Assembly (NCBI RefSeq): GCF_017115165.1
Contig: NZ_JABXKF010000123.1
Span: forward strand, 47,510-111,509
Length of the DNA: 64,000 nucleotides
Origin: Nostoc sp. LPT
GTDB lineage: Bacteria > Cyanobacteriota > Cyanobacteriia > Cyanobacteriales > Nostocaceae
Direction of reading: 5' to 3'
In this document: piece after piece, positions 10,201 to 18,285 of the stretch
How positions within the stretch are numbered: position 1 is the stretch's first letter
How the letters are laid out: every line of letters starts with the position of its first letter
The notes under the pieces: generated by a model
Told to the model about the DNA's origin: nothing
The model's database searches: none
Seen by the model: only the letters and a program-made list of their open reading frames with translations
Made by a program: the position numbers and the translations under genes

Positions 10201-10477
10201 AGAATACCGCCAAGTTAATATTGAAGCATTAATCGAATTAGCTGCGATCGCTGCCAATAATCCAAAGTTGCAAATTGAAGAATATATCGTGTTGGATGTG
10301 TTAATTGGCCATGCAGTGCGATTAGCGTGGCTGGAAAACCATACTCATCGTAGCGATCGGTATGATGAGGATAAGGCGAGTGCGTGGCGATCGTTTTACA
10401 ATACTTCTCCTAGAGATTGTGCTAGTTATATTTTGAAGGCTTTCCGTTTCTTAACAGAGTTTGTGAAAGATTTTTAA
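7271..10477 (+). CDS. Glycoside hydrolase family 15-like / phosphorylase kinase alpha-beta-like protein
   Basis: 1068 residues from the ATG at 7271; an in-frame TTG lies 24 bp upstream. The N-terminal half has the (alpha/alpha)6 GH15-type signature DYTDAWVRDNVYSILAVWGLG around residues 44-64, a feature shared with eukaryotic phosphorylase kinase regulatory subunits, plus W-rich substrate-site segments (YEPWELKQFEHIECEWPLF). The C-terminal half is helical and resembles the calmodulin-binding side of PHKA/B. The likely role is alpha-glucan binding or hydrolysis; whether it hydrolyses or regulates cannot be settled here. Monocistronic: the next gene starts beyond a repeat that abuts its stop codon. 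Confidence 0.8.
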   Translation: MKTSTKLLSRLDYYYQQIKTIVLTRQNPITGLLPASTAITAHGDYTDAWVRDNVYSILAVWGLGLAYRKIDDDEGRTYELEHSVIKLMRGLLFAMMRQAYKVETFKHTQSLLDGLHAKYNTATGDIVVGDNEWGHLQLDATSIFLLILAQMTAAGLQIIYTIDEVNFVQNLVYYIGRAYRTPDYGIWERGNKINRGSAELNASSVGMAKAALEAINGLDLFGVRGSQASVIHVLPDEIARARITLESLLPRESGSKEIDAALLSIISYPAFAVEDLELRDRTLNDIINKLAGKYGCKRFLRDGHQTVLEDHHRLHYEPWELKQFEHIECEWPLFFTYLVLDGLFRGEQEQVKKYQELLESLLIEQDSLRLLPELYYVPAENIEAEKLAPQTQPRLPNENIPLVWAQSLYFLSQMLSEGLLAVGDIDPLGRHLCVGKQREALVQIALLAEDEDLQTKLEVHGIEAQTPAQVEPIQVRKAGEFSAIYTQIGRNNKLGLTGRPVRRLRSLTTSRIFRISGETIVFLPSFSDSQQFYLTLDYHFLLDQIRSELAYIQKYWSDLGRPTLTLMLTHTMLEAGSEALLELMQELKDGICNGVRVKLGRLNQLMLTARIQRIDFLPNAEFSRSPVKNASPRCYYLAYHPEKNWRLGHTQEFQMECETNFGLLLSHLRSSENIYEQIELLQTLTRLQGMKFDTGYGGPGYPVTVGDLLDEVYTKAGDLGIWAVVRRAAGLRQMVDISLSDAVTSILVRGKQIAVGKAYSEASLITVPMSHDEIADKINHFCREDIRDRVLTQEILIYLGILIRSEPKLFQGLLTLRVGYLILLITSELARELHVTQDEAYDYLMQLSPFEVKMRLRQVLTGYTGMSNLLRQQESLHVKQKESDIAWVVLPGIAEGIEVPPGGWRWFRQAEGATGRVPKEFFKQVWLLMQHCKGLVIGDKLERRNRLDSEIMLSEMTAGERNFALLVEHLLNKIEAPEYRQVNIEALIELAAIAANNPKLQIEEYIVLDVLIGHAVRLAWLENHTHRSDRYDEDKASAWRSFYNTSPRDCASYILKAFRFLTEFVKDF

Positions 10478-10523
10478 ACGCAAAGGGGCGCAGAGGGAAA
10501 CGCAGAGGAGCGCAGAGAATGAG
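10477..10523 (+). repeat. Left arm of a 47-bp inverted repeat flanking the GxxExxY gene
   Basis: Starts AACGCAAAGGGGCGC and matches the reverse complement of 10905-10951 at 42 of 47 positions. It overlaps the last bases of the previous gene's stop codon and ends exactly where the GxxExxY reading frame begins. Confidence 0.8.
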
Positions 10524-10886
10524 TTGAGTGGGGTGATTATTGGTTGTGCGATGAGGGTGCATACTGCTTTGGGACCTGGTTTGTTGGAATCGGCTTATGA
10601 GGAGTGCTTGGATTATGAGTTGAAGAAAGCCGGGTTGAATGTTGGTAAGCAAATTCCATTGCCTTTGGTTTACCAAGATGTGCAATTGGAATGCGTTTAT
10701 AAATTAGATTTGATAGTCGAAAACCAAGTAATTGTAGAGATTAAATCTGTAGAATCCTTCCATCCAATTCATTCCGTTTAACTCCTAACCTATCTCAAAC
10801 TTGCAAACTACAAACTAGGTCTTCTCCTCAACTTTAACGTCCTCCACCTCAAAGAAGGCATTAAACGCGTAGCCAACAACCTCTAA
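10521..10886 (+). pseudogene. GxxExxY family protein with an in-frame stop
   Basis: The frame reads NELSGVIIGCAMRVHTALG, PGLLESAYEECLDYELKKAG (the G-x-x-E-x-x-Y motif is GLLESAY), then KLDLIVENQVIVEIKSVE, a PD-(D/E)xK-like core. A TAA at 10779-10781 stops it after 85 codons, but the same frame then continues LLTYLKLANYKLGLLLNFN and LKEGIKRVANNL to a second stop at 10884-10886, which is the normal C-terminus of the family. One substitution (CAA to TAA) explains it. No ATG precedes ELSG in frame; TTG at 10524 is the first possible start, so the N-terminus may also be damaged. Function of this widespread family is unknown. Confidence 0.75.
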
Positions 10887-10904
10887 CTCCTCCTCTCACT
10901 CTCT

Positions 10905-10951
10905 CTCATCCTCTGCGAACCTCTGCGCTTCCCTTTGCGCCCCTTTGCGTT
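10905..10951 (-). repeat. Right arm of the 47-bp inverted repeat
   Basis: Reverse complement begins AACGCAAAGGGGCGC, identical to the left arm for 16 bases, with 5 mismatches in 47. Together the arms bracket a 475-bp unit whose only gene is the GxxExxY gene. Confidence 0.8.
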
Positions 10952-11003
10952 GAAAAAAAAATATCCCCCACCTCAGATTCCAAAAGCAGGGGTTTTATTA
11001 AAA

Positions 11004-11318
11004 CTACTTAACAGAAACAGCATCAACATCAACAGTGCTTCCACTAGAGGTAGAGCCCTCAGTAGTATTAGGTACTTCAGTACCCACCTCACCCTTACGA
11101 GCTTTCCAGCCCTCAATTACTAGCCCAGATACCTCACTAACTAGCAGAGTCAAAAGGAAAACATCATCAATTTGCCCCACAACGGGTATAAAATCTGGGA
11201 GAACATCAAATGGGCTAACTAAATAGACCAACGTTCCTAAAATTACCCACCAACGGTATTTAGGGTTACGAAGTACACTGCGATACCAGGTGTAAAGTGA
11301 TTGGATTGAAAATTTCAT
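11004..11318 (-). CDS. YkvA family (DUF1232) membrane protein
   Basis: 104 residues, started by an ATG with a GGAGG box 9 bp upstream. A hydrophobic segment at residues 25-37 leads into the family hallmark SPFDVLPDFIPVVGQIDD (35-52) and a second hydrophobic stretch. The C-terminal 30 residues are Thr/Ser/Val rich and low complexity. DUF1232 proteins are small membrane proteins of unknown function. Single gene. Confidence 0.9.
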   Translation of the reverse strand: MKFSIQSLYTWYRSVLRNPKYRWWVILGTLVYLVSPFDVLPDFIPVVGQIDDVFLLTLLVSEVSGLVIEGWKARKGEVGTEVPNTTEGSTSSGSTVDVDAVSVK

Positions 11319-11649
11319 ATTTTGAACCTCCAGTTATCTTTTATTTTGACAAATTATGCTAAAAACTCACGGTGCGAATAACCGTCCTAGTTAGTTAGGA
11401 AGACGCTACTAGTAATTTGTCAACAAAGATAAATAAGTAGGTAGCGGGTTCATCCTAAACAGACATGAGTCCAATATAGACCGAACAAGAACAACCCCTT
11501 TCCTACTAGCGTTGGCGAGTAAGATTCAAAGCCTTTCTCCTTTTTTACCCAATTTTCGGGTGCAAGGCTGATTAATCGCTTGGTGCTGATATTTGCTGCT
11601 CTAGCCATAAGAGATATGCCTATGTACTGATTTTACTTTGCTAGAGATT
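11319..11649. other. Intergenic spacer
   Basis: Between two minus-strand genes. I see no ORF, RNA gene or clear terminator here. Confidence 0.4.
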
Positions 11650-13371
11650 TTATAAATTGCTCGGTATAGTCTTGAACTTCTGTGCAGACCCCAAAGAATA
11701 ATCTTCTAATTTAAAATCAGCAAAAGGCTTCTTTTCTAACCTATTCCGTAGCGCCTCGTCAATAATGACACTTGATGATTCTCTTTTAACACCAATAAGT
11801 ATTACACTTGTCTGATATGTAGTTAAATCCTGATTTGCCTGACAATCACTCCGTTGAAATTGACCCAAATTCAATAAGCGATAACTTTTGACATTTGGTG
11901 TATTAATAAATAAATTTTTAACCAAAAGTTGTACTTGTTTAGAACGTTCTAAAGCCACACGTTCTTGAACTAATCTATCACCTTTACAAGAAGCTGTGCC
12001 GACAGAGATAATCTCATTGGGAGCTTCCATTATCTTCTCTATACCTTCTTGTTCTAAGTTCAACTTTAAAAGGTCAACACTAATAATTTCATCATTGTAT
12101 TTAATTTGAAAGTTACTACCTAAAAGCCATTTATATTTTAGTGATAAAACCACTATATTAAACTCAGCTATCCTTCCCTGACTATCCCTACCTTCTTGAT
12201 AAGAAAAGTAATCGATATTACCTTTTTTTTCTGGATATTGTCTGTAATAAGATGTTTCAGAAAAATCTGATTTCCGCGTTGCTAAAGCCACTATACTAAG
12301 TAATCCTAATACCACAAATAGAACTGCAAAAAATACCAATAACGGCACTTTTTCCGGCTGCTTATTTGGAGGTAATGAGTTGTGATTAATATCTACAGGG
12401 AAATGTTCAAGGTTAGAAGATTCTAGTATATTACTATTTGTCGGAGTAGTGTCTGTTAATTGAGTTTCGATTTCTTCTAGGGAATGCAAAATTTCTTGAG
12501 TACTGGCAGGACGTTTTTCTATATTCAATGCTGTTAGCCAATCAATTAAATTCAATAGTAAGGGTGAAATATGGGTAGCATGATTTTGCCAGTGCAACAA
12601 ATTTTGCTGGACATCATACATCTCCAAAGGATGATATCCTGTCAGCAAAAATACAAAAGTGCGTCCCAAAGCAAAGAAATCTGACTGCGGTACTGCTTGA
12701 CCATTCATTTGTTCTGGGGCGCTGTAGCCAGATGACATAAGTGCTGTCATCTTGTCGCCATTGCTTAGTTGGTCTTGGTAGGTTTTATTAATTTCACTGG
12801 CGGTGCCAAAATCAATCAGTACTAGATTCCCCCAATCCTTCTCAAGAGGGGGTCTAACCATGATATTAGATGGCTTAATATCTCGATGTAGGTACTGTTT
12901 GCTATGTACTACATCTAAAATTTCTATCAACTGTCTTAACCAGTCTATGGCTTGTTCTTGGGATATGGAGCTATTTTGCTGCTGTAGCCACTGTTCTAAG
13001 TTGTAGCCATCAATTTTTTCCATTGCAATGCAATGTAGCACTAAACCATTTCGGGTTTGATACTGGAAGTAACTATCTTCTTTGGGAATTCCAGGATGCT
13101 TGAATTGTCCCAACACCGTTACTTCTTGCTGAAATAGTTCTACTGCTTTGGCGTCGCCTGATAAATCCTCTTTAAGTATCTTGAGAATTTTGGAGGTATC
13201 TTGCTCGTATGCCTCATAAACTTTACTAAAACCTGTTTTGTCACTTAACAGGCGCGTCACCCGATAACGCCCTAGCAATTCTAGATGGGAACCACAACTT
13301 TGACAAAAGCGGTTTTGCTGATTATTCGGGTGATTTGGTTTAGGGCAAACAGGGTTGATACAAAGGCTCAT
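11650..13371 (-). CDS. Membrane-anchored Ser/Thr protein kinase with N-terminal zinc ribbon
   Basis: 573 residues from the ATG at 13371; a longer frame upstream is low-complexity spacer repeat and is rejected as the start. Residues 4-26 hold two CxxxxC/CxxC pairs (CINPVC, CQSC), a zinc ribbon common in cyanobacterial Hanks-type kinases. The kinase domain spans about 35-300: a poor glycine loop (LLSDKTGFSKVY), Lys in KILKIL, catalytic HRDIKPSN (Asp164), DFG Asp187, and SGYSAPEQ. One membrane helix lies at 342-364. The external C-terminal domain contains VGTASCKG and a later Cys and looks OmpA-like; it may sense cell-wall or periplasmic signals. Substrate unknown. Confidence 0.88.
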   Translation of the reverse strand: MSLCINPVCPKPNHPNNQQNRFCQSCGSHLELLGRYRVTRLLSDKTGFSKVYEAYEQDTSKILKILKEDLSGDAKAVELFQQEVTVLGQFKHPGIPKEDSYFQYQTRNGLVLHCIAMEKIDGYNLEQWLQQQNSSISQEQAIDWLRQLIEILDVVHSKQYLHRDIKPSNIMVRPPLEKDWGNLVLIDFGTASEINKTYQDQLSNGDKMTALMSSGYSAPEQMNGQAVPQSDFFALGRTFVFLLTGYHPLEMYDVQQNLLHWQNHATHISPLLLNLIDWLTALNIEKRPASTQEILHSLEEIETQLTDTTPTNSNILESSNLEHFPVDINHNSLPPNKQPEKVPLLVFFAVLFVVLGLLSIVALATRKSDFSETSYYRQYPEKKGNIDYFSYQEGRDSQGRIAEFNIVVLSLKYKWLLGSNFQIKYNDEIISVDLLKLNLEQEGIEKIMEAPNEIISVGTASCKGDRLVQERVALERSKQVQLLVKNLFINTPNVKSYRLLNLGQFQRSDCQANQDLTTYQTSVILIGVKRESSSVIIDEALRNRLEKKPFADFKLEDYSLGSAQKFKTIPSNL

Positions 13372-13600
13372 GACAGGAGAGTAGGGAGTAGGGAGTGGGG
13401 GAGATGAGGGAGTGGAAAAGCAGGGGAGCATACTTCGACTGCGCTCAGTAACCAGGGGAGCAGGGGAGAAGTTGCAGTAAGTTTTTCCCCTCTGCCCCTT
13501 TGCACCTCTGCCTCTTGTGCCCAATGCCCCAATGCCCCATGCCCAATCCCCTTAAACATCGCTCCTATTAATTCTTCTGATGCTGTATGACTAATCCCGT
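13372..13600. repeat. Low-complexity short-tandem-repeat spacer
   Basis: G-rich and C-rich runs built of GGGAGTAGGGAGT-like and CCCCAATGCCCCATGCCC-like units between the kinase and the hydrolase. Same family of heptad-like repeats as elsewhere in this window. Confidence 0.6.
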
Positions 13601-13607
13601 CCAATAA

Positions 13608-14459
13608 TCATGAGATTTTTGATCTGTGTTCTGCCAAGAAAGCTGCCACAGTTTGGTTAAATGCCTCTGGTTGTGTCAAAAACGGCCAATGATTACCGGG
13701 CACTTGGCAGATACGTAAGTTTTGAAGATAGGTTTTGTAAGGTTGAATTTGCCAATTTTGGCGGTTCAGTCCTTGTTGTGGTTGGACGAATAAGGCAGGA
13801 GTGTTAAGGGGAATTGTAAAACCAGGCACTTGCATTACTGCCTCAAAAATTCCGTCGCGGGCGGCTATAGTAAATTTGCTGCCCCAACTCCCATCGGGTT
13901 TTTGTTCTATTCCTGCTTGGAAAACTTGCTCTTGTAAGGAAGTCCATCCTTGATATTGCTTTAATTGCCGTGCTTGTTGTTCGGCTTCTTCGTGACTAGC
14001 AAAGGGGCCCATGCTTTTAAGAAAAGGCAAGAAGCGATATAACATTGGGAAAGTTACCCTGAGAAGACTGGGCATTTTCCAGATAAAAATCGGATCGACG
14101 AGAATTATACTCCGTAAACGCTTTGGGTTTTGTCTTGCCCAGATGGCGGCTAATTTTCCTGTCCACGAGTGACTTACAATATGGGCAAAAGTCCATCCAA
14201 GACTATCCATGAGTGCTTCAAGGTCTGCGATCGCACTCTCAAAGCTATAATCTATCTCTGGTTTACTACTTTGGCCATGTCCGCGCATATCTGGCGCAAC
14301 TATGTTGTAATCCGCCGCTAAGTAATCTCCTAAACTAGACCACACCAGAGCATGATCGCCTAAGCCATGTAACAGCAGTAAAGGTTCTTGACCTTGATTC
14401 CATTCTAAATAAGAAAGTTGGATATCAGGCTTTGATAAAGTTTGACGTACAGGCATCAT
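13608..14459 (-). CDS. Alpha/beta hydrolase
   Basis: 283 residues, one alpha/beta-hydrolase domain. Oxyanion region LLHGLGDHA (29-37), GHGQSS (60-65), nucleophile elbow VSHSWTG with Ser98, acid in LVDPIFIW, and catalytic His in VPGNHWPF near the C-terminus. The usual first glycine of GxSxG is replaced by Ser, as in some haloperoxidase- and esterase-like members. No signal peptide, so cytosolic. Substrate not predictable. Confidence 0.88.
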   Translation of the reverse strand: MMPVRQTLSKPDIQLSYLEWNQGQEPLLLLHGLGDHALVWSSLGDYLAADYNIVAPDMRGHGQSSKPEIDYSFESAIADLEALMDSLGWTFAHIVSHSWTGKLAAIWARQNPKRLRSIILVDPIFIWKMPSLLRVTFPMLYRFLPFLKSMGPFASHEEAEQQARQLKQYQGWTSLQEQVFQAGIEQKPDGSWGSKFTIAARDGIFEAVMQVPGFTIPLNTPALFVQPQQGLNRQNWQIQPYKTYLQNLRICQVPGNHWPFLTQPEAFNQTVAAFLAEHRSKIS

Positions 14460-14734
14460 TGCATATCCAGGCTTAGATAGTTTTGCGTTTATATGGTAAT
14501 GCGAAAGAAGATGGGGAGCAGGGGAGAAATCAATTCAAAATTCAAAATTCAAAATTCACGCATTAAAGAACTTCTGCCTTCTGCTTTCTGCCTCCTCTTT
14601 CCCAATGACCAATGACCAATGACAAATGACAAATGACCAATGCCCAATGCCCAATCCTCAATTCAATTGTTACCATTTACCACTTTATGACTCTGAGGAT
14701 TGTACCAATTGACACGAAATAATGAGGCTAATGA
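14460..14734. repeat. Short tandem repeat arrays
   Basis: Two arrays: AATTCAAAATTCAAAATTCA-type units near 14531-14560 and CAATGACCAATGACAAATGA-type heptads near 14604-14660. Spacer between divergent genes; no gene seen. Confidence 0.7.
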
Positions 14735-14779
14735 ATGCCAAGATCAAGAAAAGGATGCCCCAAGGATATTAAAAGTAGT

Positions 14780-16312
14780 ATGCCAGAATTACACCAATCG
14801 ATTGCCCAGCATTATCACGAACGGACTAAATACAACCCTGAGACTCTCGCTTCCAAAAGTCCGCGGTTAGACTGGACTAAACAGCCAGTCCCCTTCAAAG
14901 AGTACAAAATTGGCTCTACTTTTGATCTCAAACCCTATATCCAAGAAAAAGCAGAGGCTTATGCTAATAACCTAGATGCTCAATGGTGGCAAAGACTTTC
15001 ACGGCTATTGTTTCGCAGTTATGGATTGACGGCGAAAATGCCTTCTATGGGTAGTGCAGTGTATTTACGCGCTGCTCCCAGTGCAGGCGGACTATACCCT
15101 GCCGAGGTGTATGTGGTTTCCCGTGGTACGTCGTTATTGCCGCCTGGTCTATATAATTACCAGTGTCGAACTCATTCTCTCATGCATTATTGGGAAAGTG
15201 ATGTTTGGCAAACTCTCCAAGCAGCTTGTTTCTGGCATCCTTCTTTAGAAAATACCCAATTAGCAATTATTGTGACTGCGGTTTTTTACCGTTCTGCGTG
15301 GCGCTATGAAGATCGGGCTTACCGTCGGATTTTTCTGGATACGGGACATCTGTTGGGTAATATCGAGTTAGCTGGTGCTGTTACTGATTATCGCCCCCAT
15401 TTAATCGGCGGCTTTGTAGATGAATCGGTCAATGATCTGCTTTATATCGATCCGCAACAAGAAGGTACGATCGCTGTCTTACCTCTGGCAGACTTGTTAG
15501 AGGTGAATCAAAATTTACCATTAGGATGTACTGCTTTACCTTCCGCTACTGAAACCAGTTATCCTCAAATCCCCGATGGCGAACTACTAACATATTTCCA
15601 TCGACACACCCAGATCCAATCAGGTGTAACTGGTAATCTTAATCTACCAACTATTAAACAAGAAAAATCTTTGGAGGATAAATACAATTTTCCTTTCTGT
15701 TTAAAAATTCCCACCACCATCGCACCTATAAACTGGGGACAAAAACTATCAGAACTGGAAAGCACTATGTATAAGCGACGCTCTACCCGCGCTTACAATG
15801 GTGATGATTTAAGCTTCGATGAATTGAAAAGTTTACTCGATTTCACTTACCAACCGCAAAATTACATTGACCAAAGCTTAGATATTTCTCCAGACTACTT
15901 CGATCTAAATTTAATCGAAACATTCATTGCTGTTTGCGGAGTCAAAGGACTAGAGGCGGGTTGTTACTATTACGCACCCAAAGCCCAAGAATTACGCCAA
16001 ATTCGGTTTAAAAACTTTCGGCGAGAGTTACATTTTCTCTGTTTAGGACAAGAATTAGGACGGGATGCATCAGCGGTGTTATTTCATACAGCAGACTTGA
16101 AAGCTGCGATCGCACAATATGGCGATCGCGTTTACCGTTACTTGCACATGGATGCCGGTCATTTGGGACAACGCCTGAATTTGGCTGCAATGCACCTGAA
16201 TGTAGGCGTCAGTGGTATCGGTGGATTCTTTGACGATCAAGTAAATGAAGTTTTGGGTATTCCTGCTGATGAAGCTGTTTTATATATCACTACATTGGGA
16301 CGCCCAAGATAA
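14780..16312 (+). CDS. SagB/ThcOx family dehydrogenase (duplicated nitroreductase fold)
   Basis: 510 residues from the ATG at 14780 (MPELHQSIAQHYHERTKY). An ATG at 14735 with a GAGG box 7 bp upstream would add 15 non-conserved residues and is an alternative. Two nitroreductase-like halves are visible: residues about 60-240 with YLRAAPSAGGLYPAEVYVV, and about 325-505 with MYKRRSTRAYNGDDLS and DAGHLGQRLNLAAM. Members of the family use FMN; SagB proteins oxidise azolines in peptide natural products, but no peptide precursor or cyclodehydratase is nearby, so this one is probably a stand-alone oxidoreductase. Confidence 0.85.
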   Translation: MPELHQSIAQHYHERTKYNPETLASKSPRLDWTKQPVPFKEYKIGSTFDLKPYIQEKAEAYANNLDAQWWQRLSRLLFRSYGLTAKMPSMGSAVYLRAAPSAGGLYPAEVYVVSRGTSLLPPGLYNYQCRTHSLMHYWESDVWQTLQAACFWHPSLENTQLAIIVTAVFYRSAWRYEDRAYRRIFLDTGHLLGNIELAGAVTDYRPHLIGGFVDESVNDLLYIDPQQEGTIAVLPLADLLEVNQNLPLGCTALPSATETSYPQIPDGELLTYFHRHTQIQSGVTGNLNLPTIKQEKSLEDKYNFPFCLKIPTTIAPINWGQKLSELESTMYKRRSTRAYNGDDLSFDELKSLLDFTYQPQNYIDQSLDISPDYFDLNLIETFIAVCGVKGLEAGCYYYAPKAQELRQIRFKNFRRELHFLCLGQELGRDASAVLFHTADLKAAIAQYGDRVYRYLHMDAGHLGQRLNLAAMHLNVGVSGIGGFFDDQVNEVLGIPADEAVLYITTLGRPR

Positions 16313-16432
16313 AAATAATCCCAGAGGCGCTAAGAATCCAGAGAGTTCCTTTCTATGTACTTTACGTCTCTGTACAAGCTTACGGGGCTACAACTTGGGC
16401 TAGAATGGAGATCAAATAAGCCTCATCGCCCT

Positions 16433-16615
16433 TTATCCTTGTTGATAGTACTTGCGCTTGTTAGGACTTAGTGTCAATAATTCGGCAACTAACTCGTAGT
16501 CATCTTCCATAAAATTTACCCAATTAGATCCATATAATCCAATATAAAAACTGCTATGACGGCGAATAGTCCGTCCAGATTCTTTAATTCGACCGACATA
16601 TTTTTGGATACCCAT
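16433..16615 (-). CDS. Small unknown protein
   Basis: 60 residues, ATG start. The sequence is protein-like (SSFYIGLYGSNWVNFMEDDY followed by ELVAELLTLSPNKRKYY) with balanced composition. No family recognised; it stands alone in a 650-bp spacer between SagB-type and LivF-type genes. Confidence 0.4.
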   Translation of the reverse strand: MGIQKYVGRIKESGRTIRRHSSFYIGLYGSNWVNFMEDDYELVAELLTLSPNKRKYYQQG

Positions 16616-16966
16616 ACATTTAATTTATGGTTGGGGTCTAAATACCCATCCATGACCTAATTGAGAATTGCGAATTGCGAATGGGGATTTTGGTAAATCC
16701 GGGTAATTTACGTTTTTGTCAGTTTTTCCTGAATGAATGTCCTGTTTTGCATCTCGACTAGCTGTAGATGTGATTAGAAACGGATTATTAGGGAGAATTC
16801 TTTGAGCATCGAAAACGACGGTCGCGGCAGTGGCAGGTAGTGTTATGGCTTTTGTATTAGTTATAGATAGCGTCGGCGCAGCCCAACCTAGTCATCGCTA
16901 TAGACTGGTGAAGCTCCGATATTAAGCTGGTGTTATGTTGAATGGGGCAAGAGTGATTAAAAAGGG
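16616..16966. other. Intergenic spacer
   Basis: No coding frame or RNA gene that I can support. Confidence 0.35.
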
Positions 16967-17695
16967 TTAATGTCTCTTACCTGCTCCCAGATATAGCTCA
17001 CCCACTTTCGGGTCATTCAACAATTCTTCACCAGGGCCGGAGATCGCATCACGTCCCGATTCTAATACATATCCACGATTAGCCATCTCTAAAGCTTTAC
17101 GAGCATTTTGTTCTACTAATACGATCGCAGTACCTGCCTGATTAATTTGTTTAATCTGCTCGAACACTTGTGTCACCAAAATCGGCGACAAAGCAGCAGA
17201 TGGCTCATCTAAAATCAGCAAACCAGGTTCCAACATCAAAGCTTTGCCCATGGCTAGCATCTGGCGTTCTCCTCCAGAGAGAGTACCAGCGCGTTGACGA
17301 CGGCGATCGCTTAGTCTGGGAAACATAGTAAATATTTTATCTTTAATTGGTTTCAGAGGAACGTTAAGCACAAAAGCACCCATCTCCAAATTCTCTTCAA
17401 CACTCAAAGAAGGGAAAACATTGGCGATTTGCGGTACGTAGCACATTCCTCGCTGAACTATTTCATTGGACTTTAGCCCGACGATATTTTCACCTTTGAA
17501 GGTAATTGTGCCTGTGTGGGGGAGCAAAAGCCCAAAAATTGCTTTTGCCAAAGTAGATTTACCCGCACCATTGGGGCCAATCACTGTCACCAATTCCCCC
17601 GGTGCAACCCGAAAATTTACACCTTGCAGGATATCTACATCTTTGATATATCCAGCGTAGACATTTTGAACTTCTAATAAATAGTCATTTGTCAT
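16967..17695 (-). CDS. LivF-type ABC transporter ATP-binding protein
   Basis: 242 residues: Walker A GPNGAGKST, signature LSGGERQ, Walker B LLILDEPSAALS and the switch segment LVEQNARKAL, typical of LivF/UrtE ATPases of the branched-chain or neutral amino-acid uptake family (NatE in Anabaena). It energises substrate import with a LivG-type partner and LivHM-like permeases, none of which is adjacent. The start codon lies inside a CATTTGTCATTGGT-type tandem repeat, so the upstream control region has been invaded by repeats. Confidence 0.85.
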   Translation of the reverse strand: MTNDYLLEVQNVYAGYIKDVDILQGVNFRVAPGELVTVIGPNGAGKSTLAKAIFGLLLPHTGTITFKGENIVGLKSNEIVQRGMCYVPQIANVFPSLSVEENLEMGAFVLNVPLKPIKDKIFTMFPRLSDRRRQRAGTLSGGERQMLAMGKALMLEPGLLILDEPSAALSPILVTQVFEQIKQINQAGTAIVLVEQNARKALEMANRGYVLESGRDAISGPGEELLNDPKVGELYLGAGKRH

Positions 17696-17735
17696 TGGTC
17701 ATTTGTCATTGGTCATTGGTCATTTGTCAACAGTC
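17687..17735. repeat. Short tandem repeat CATTTGT/CATTGGT
   Basis: Alternating 7-bp units overlapping the start of the LivF-type gene. Such heptads are typical of Nostocaceae. Confidence 0.8.
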
Positions 17736-17772
17736 AAGTCAAACATCACTATTGACTGTTGACTATGAACTA

Positions 17773-17997
17773 TTACGGAGTTTTTTGCAACTCTGGCCGT
17801 TCTTCTGGAAGAATCGCTCCTTCTACAGGGCAAACTTGGAGACAGATGCCACAGTCGATGCAAGTGGCAAAATCAATCCAGTACCAATCAGTTCCCTTGG
17901 CATTTTTGCCTGGGCCACCATGAATACAAGCTACTGGACAGGCATCTACGCAGTCTGCGACGCCTTCACAGACTTCTGTAACAATTGTATGTGGCAT
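17773..17997 (-). CDS. 2[4Fe-4S] ferredoxin
   Basis: 74 residues with eight cysteines in two clusters: C10-x5-C16-x3-C20-x3-C24 and C46-x2-C49-x2-C52-x3-C56 (CIDCGICLQVCP). This is a bacterial-type ferredoxin that carries one or two low-potential electrons in the cytosol. The first cluster has atypical spacing plus the insert GGPGKNAKGTDWYW, as in cyanobacterial FdxB-like proteins. Single gene. Confidence 0.88.
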   Translation of the reverse strand: MPHTIVTEVCEGVADCVDACPVACIHGGPGKNAKGTDWYWIDFATCIDCGICLQVCPVEGAILPEERPELQKTP

Positions 17998-18285
17998 GTT
18001 CTCGATTCCCTTTGTTGTGTATCGGCTGTTTCTAGCCTAGCAGGGGAGTGGGGACTGGAGATTGGAGATACTGGTGTCAAGGTGAGTCTGCATAAGACTG
18101 CAATTTTTATTCATTACTAGCTCAGAACTTGGAATTTTCAAATTTACCCTTAGTAGTAACAAAATCAAGGTTTTTGGCGTAAGTAAGCCTTCTTGGCTAT
18201 TGCCGTTAGGTTCTAGGGAAATTCAGGCAAAAATACTATAATTAATTTGTTACAAGTGTAATTTATCCTACTCCTGAAACGCAAA

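Noticed and set aside
13372..13524. In-frame upstream extension of the Ser/Thr kinase (51 codons)
   Set aside because: It is translated low-complexity repeat (SSPPLPTPYSP); the zinc ribbon begins right at the ATG at 13371, which fits the family start.
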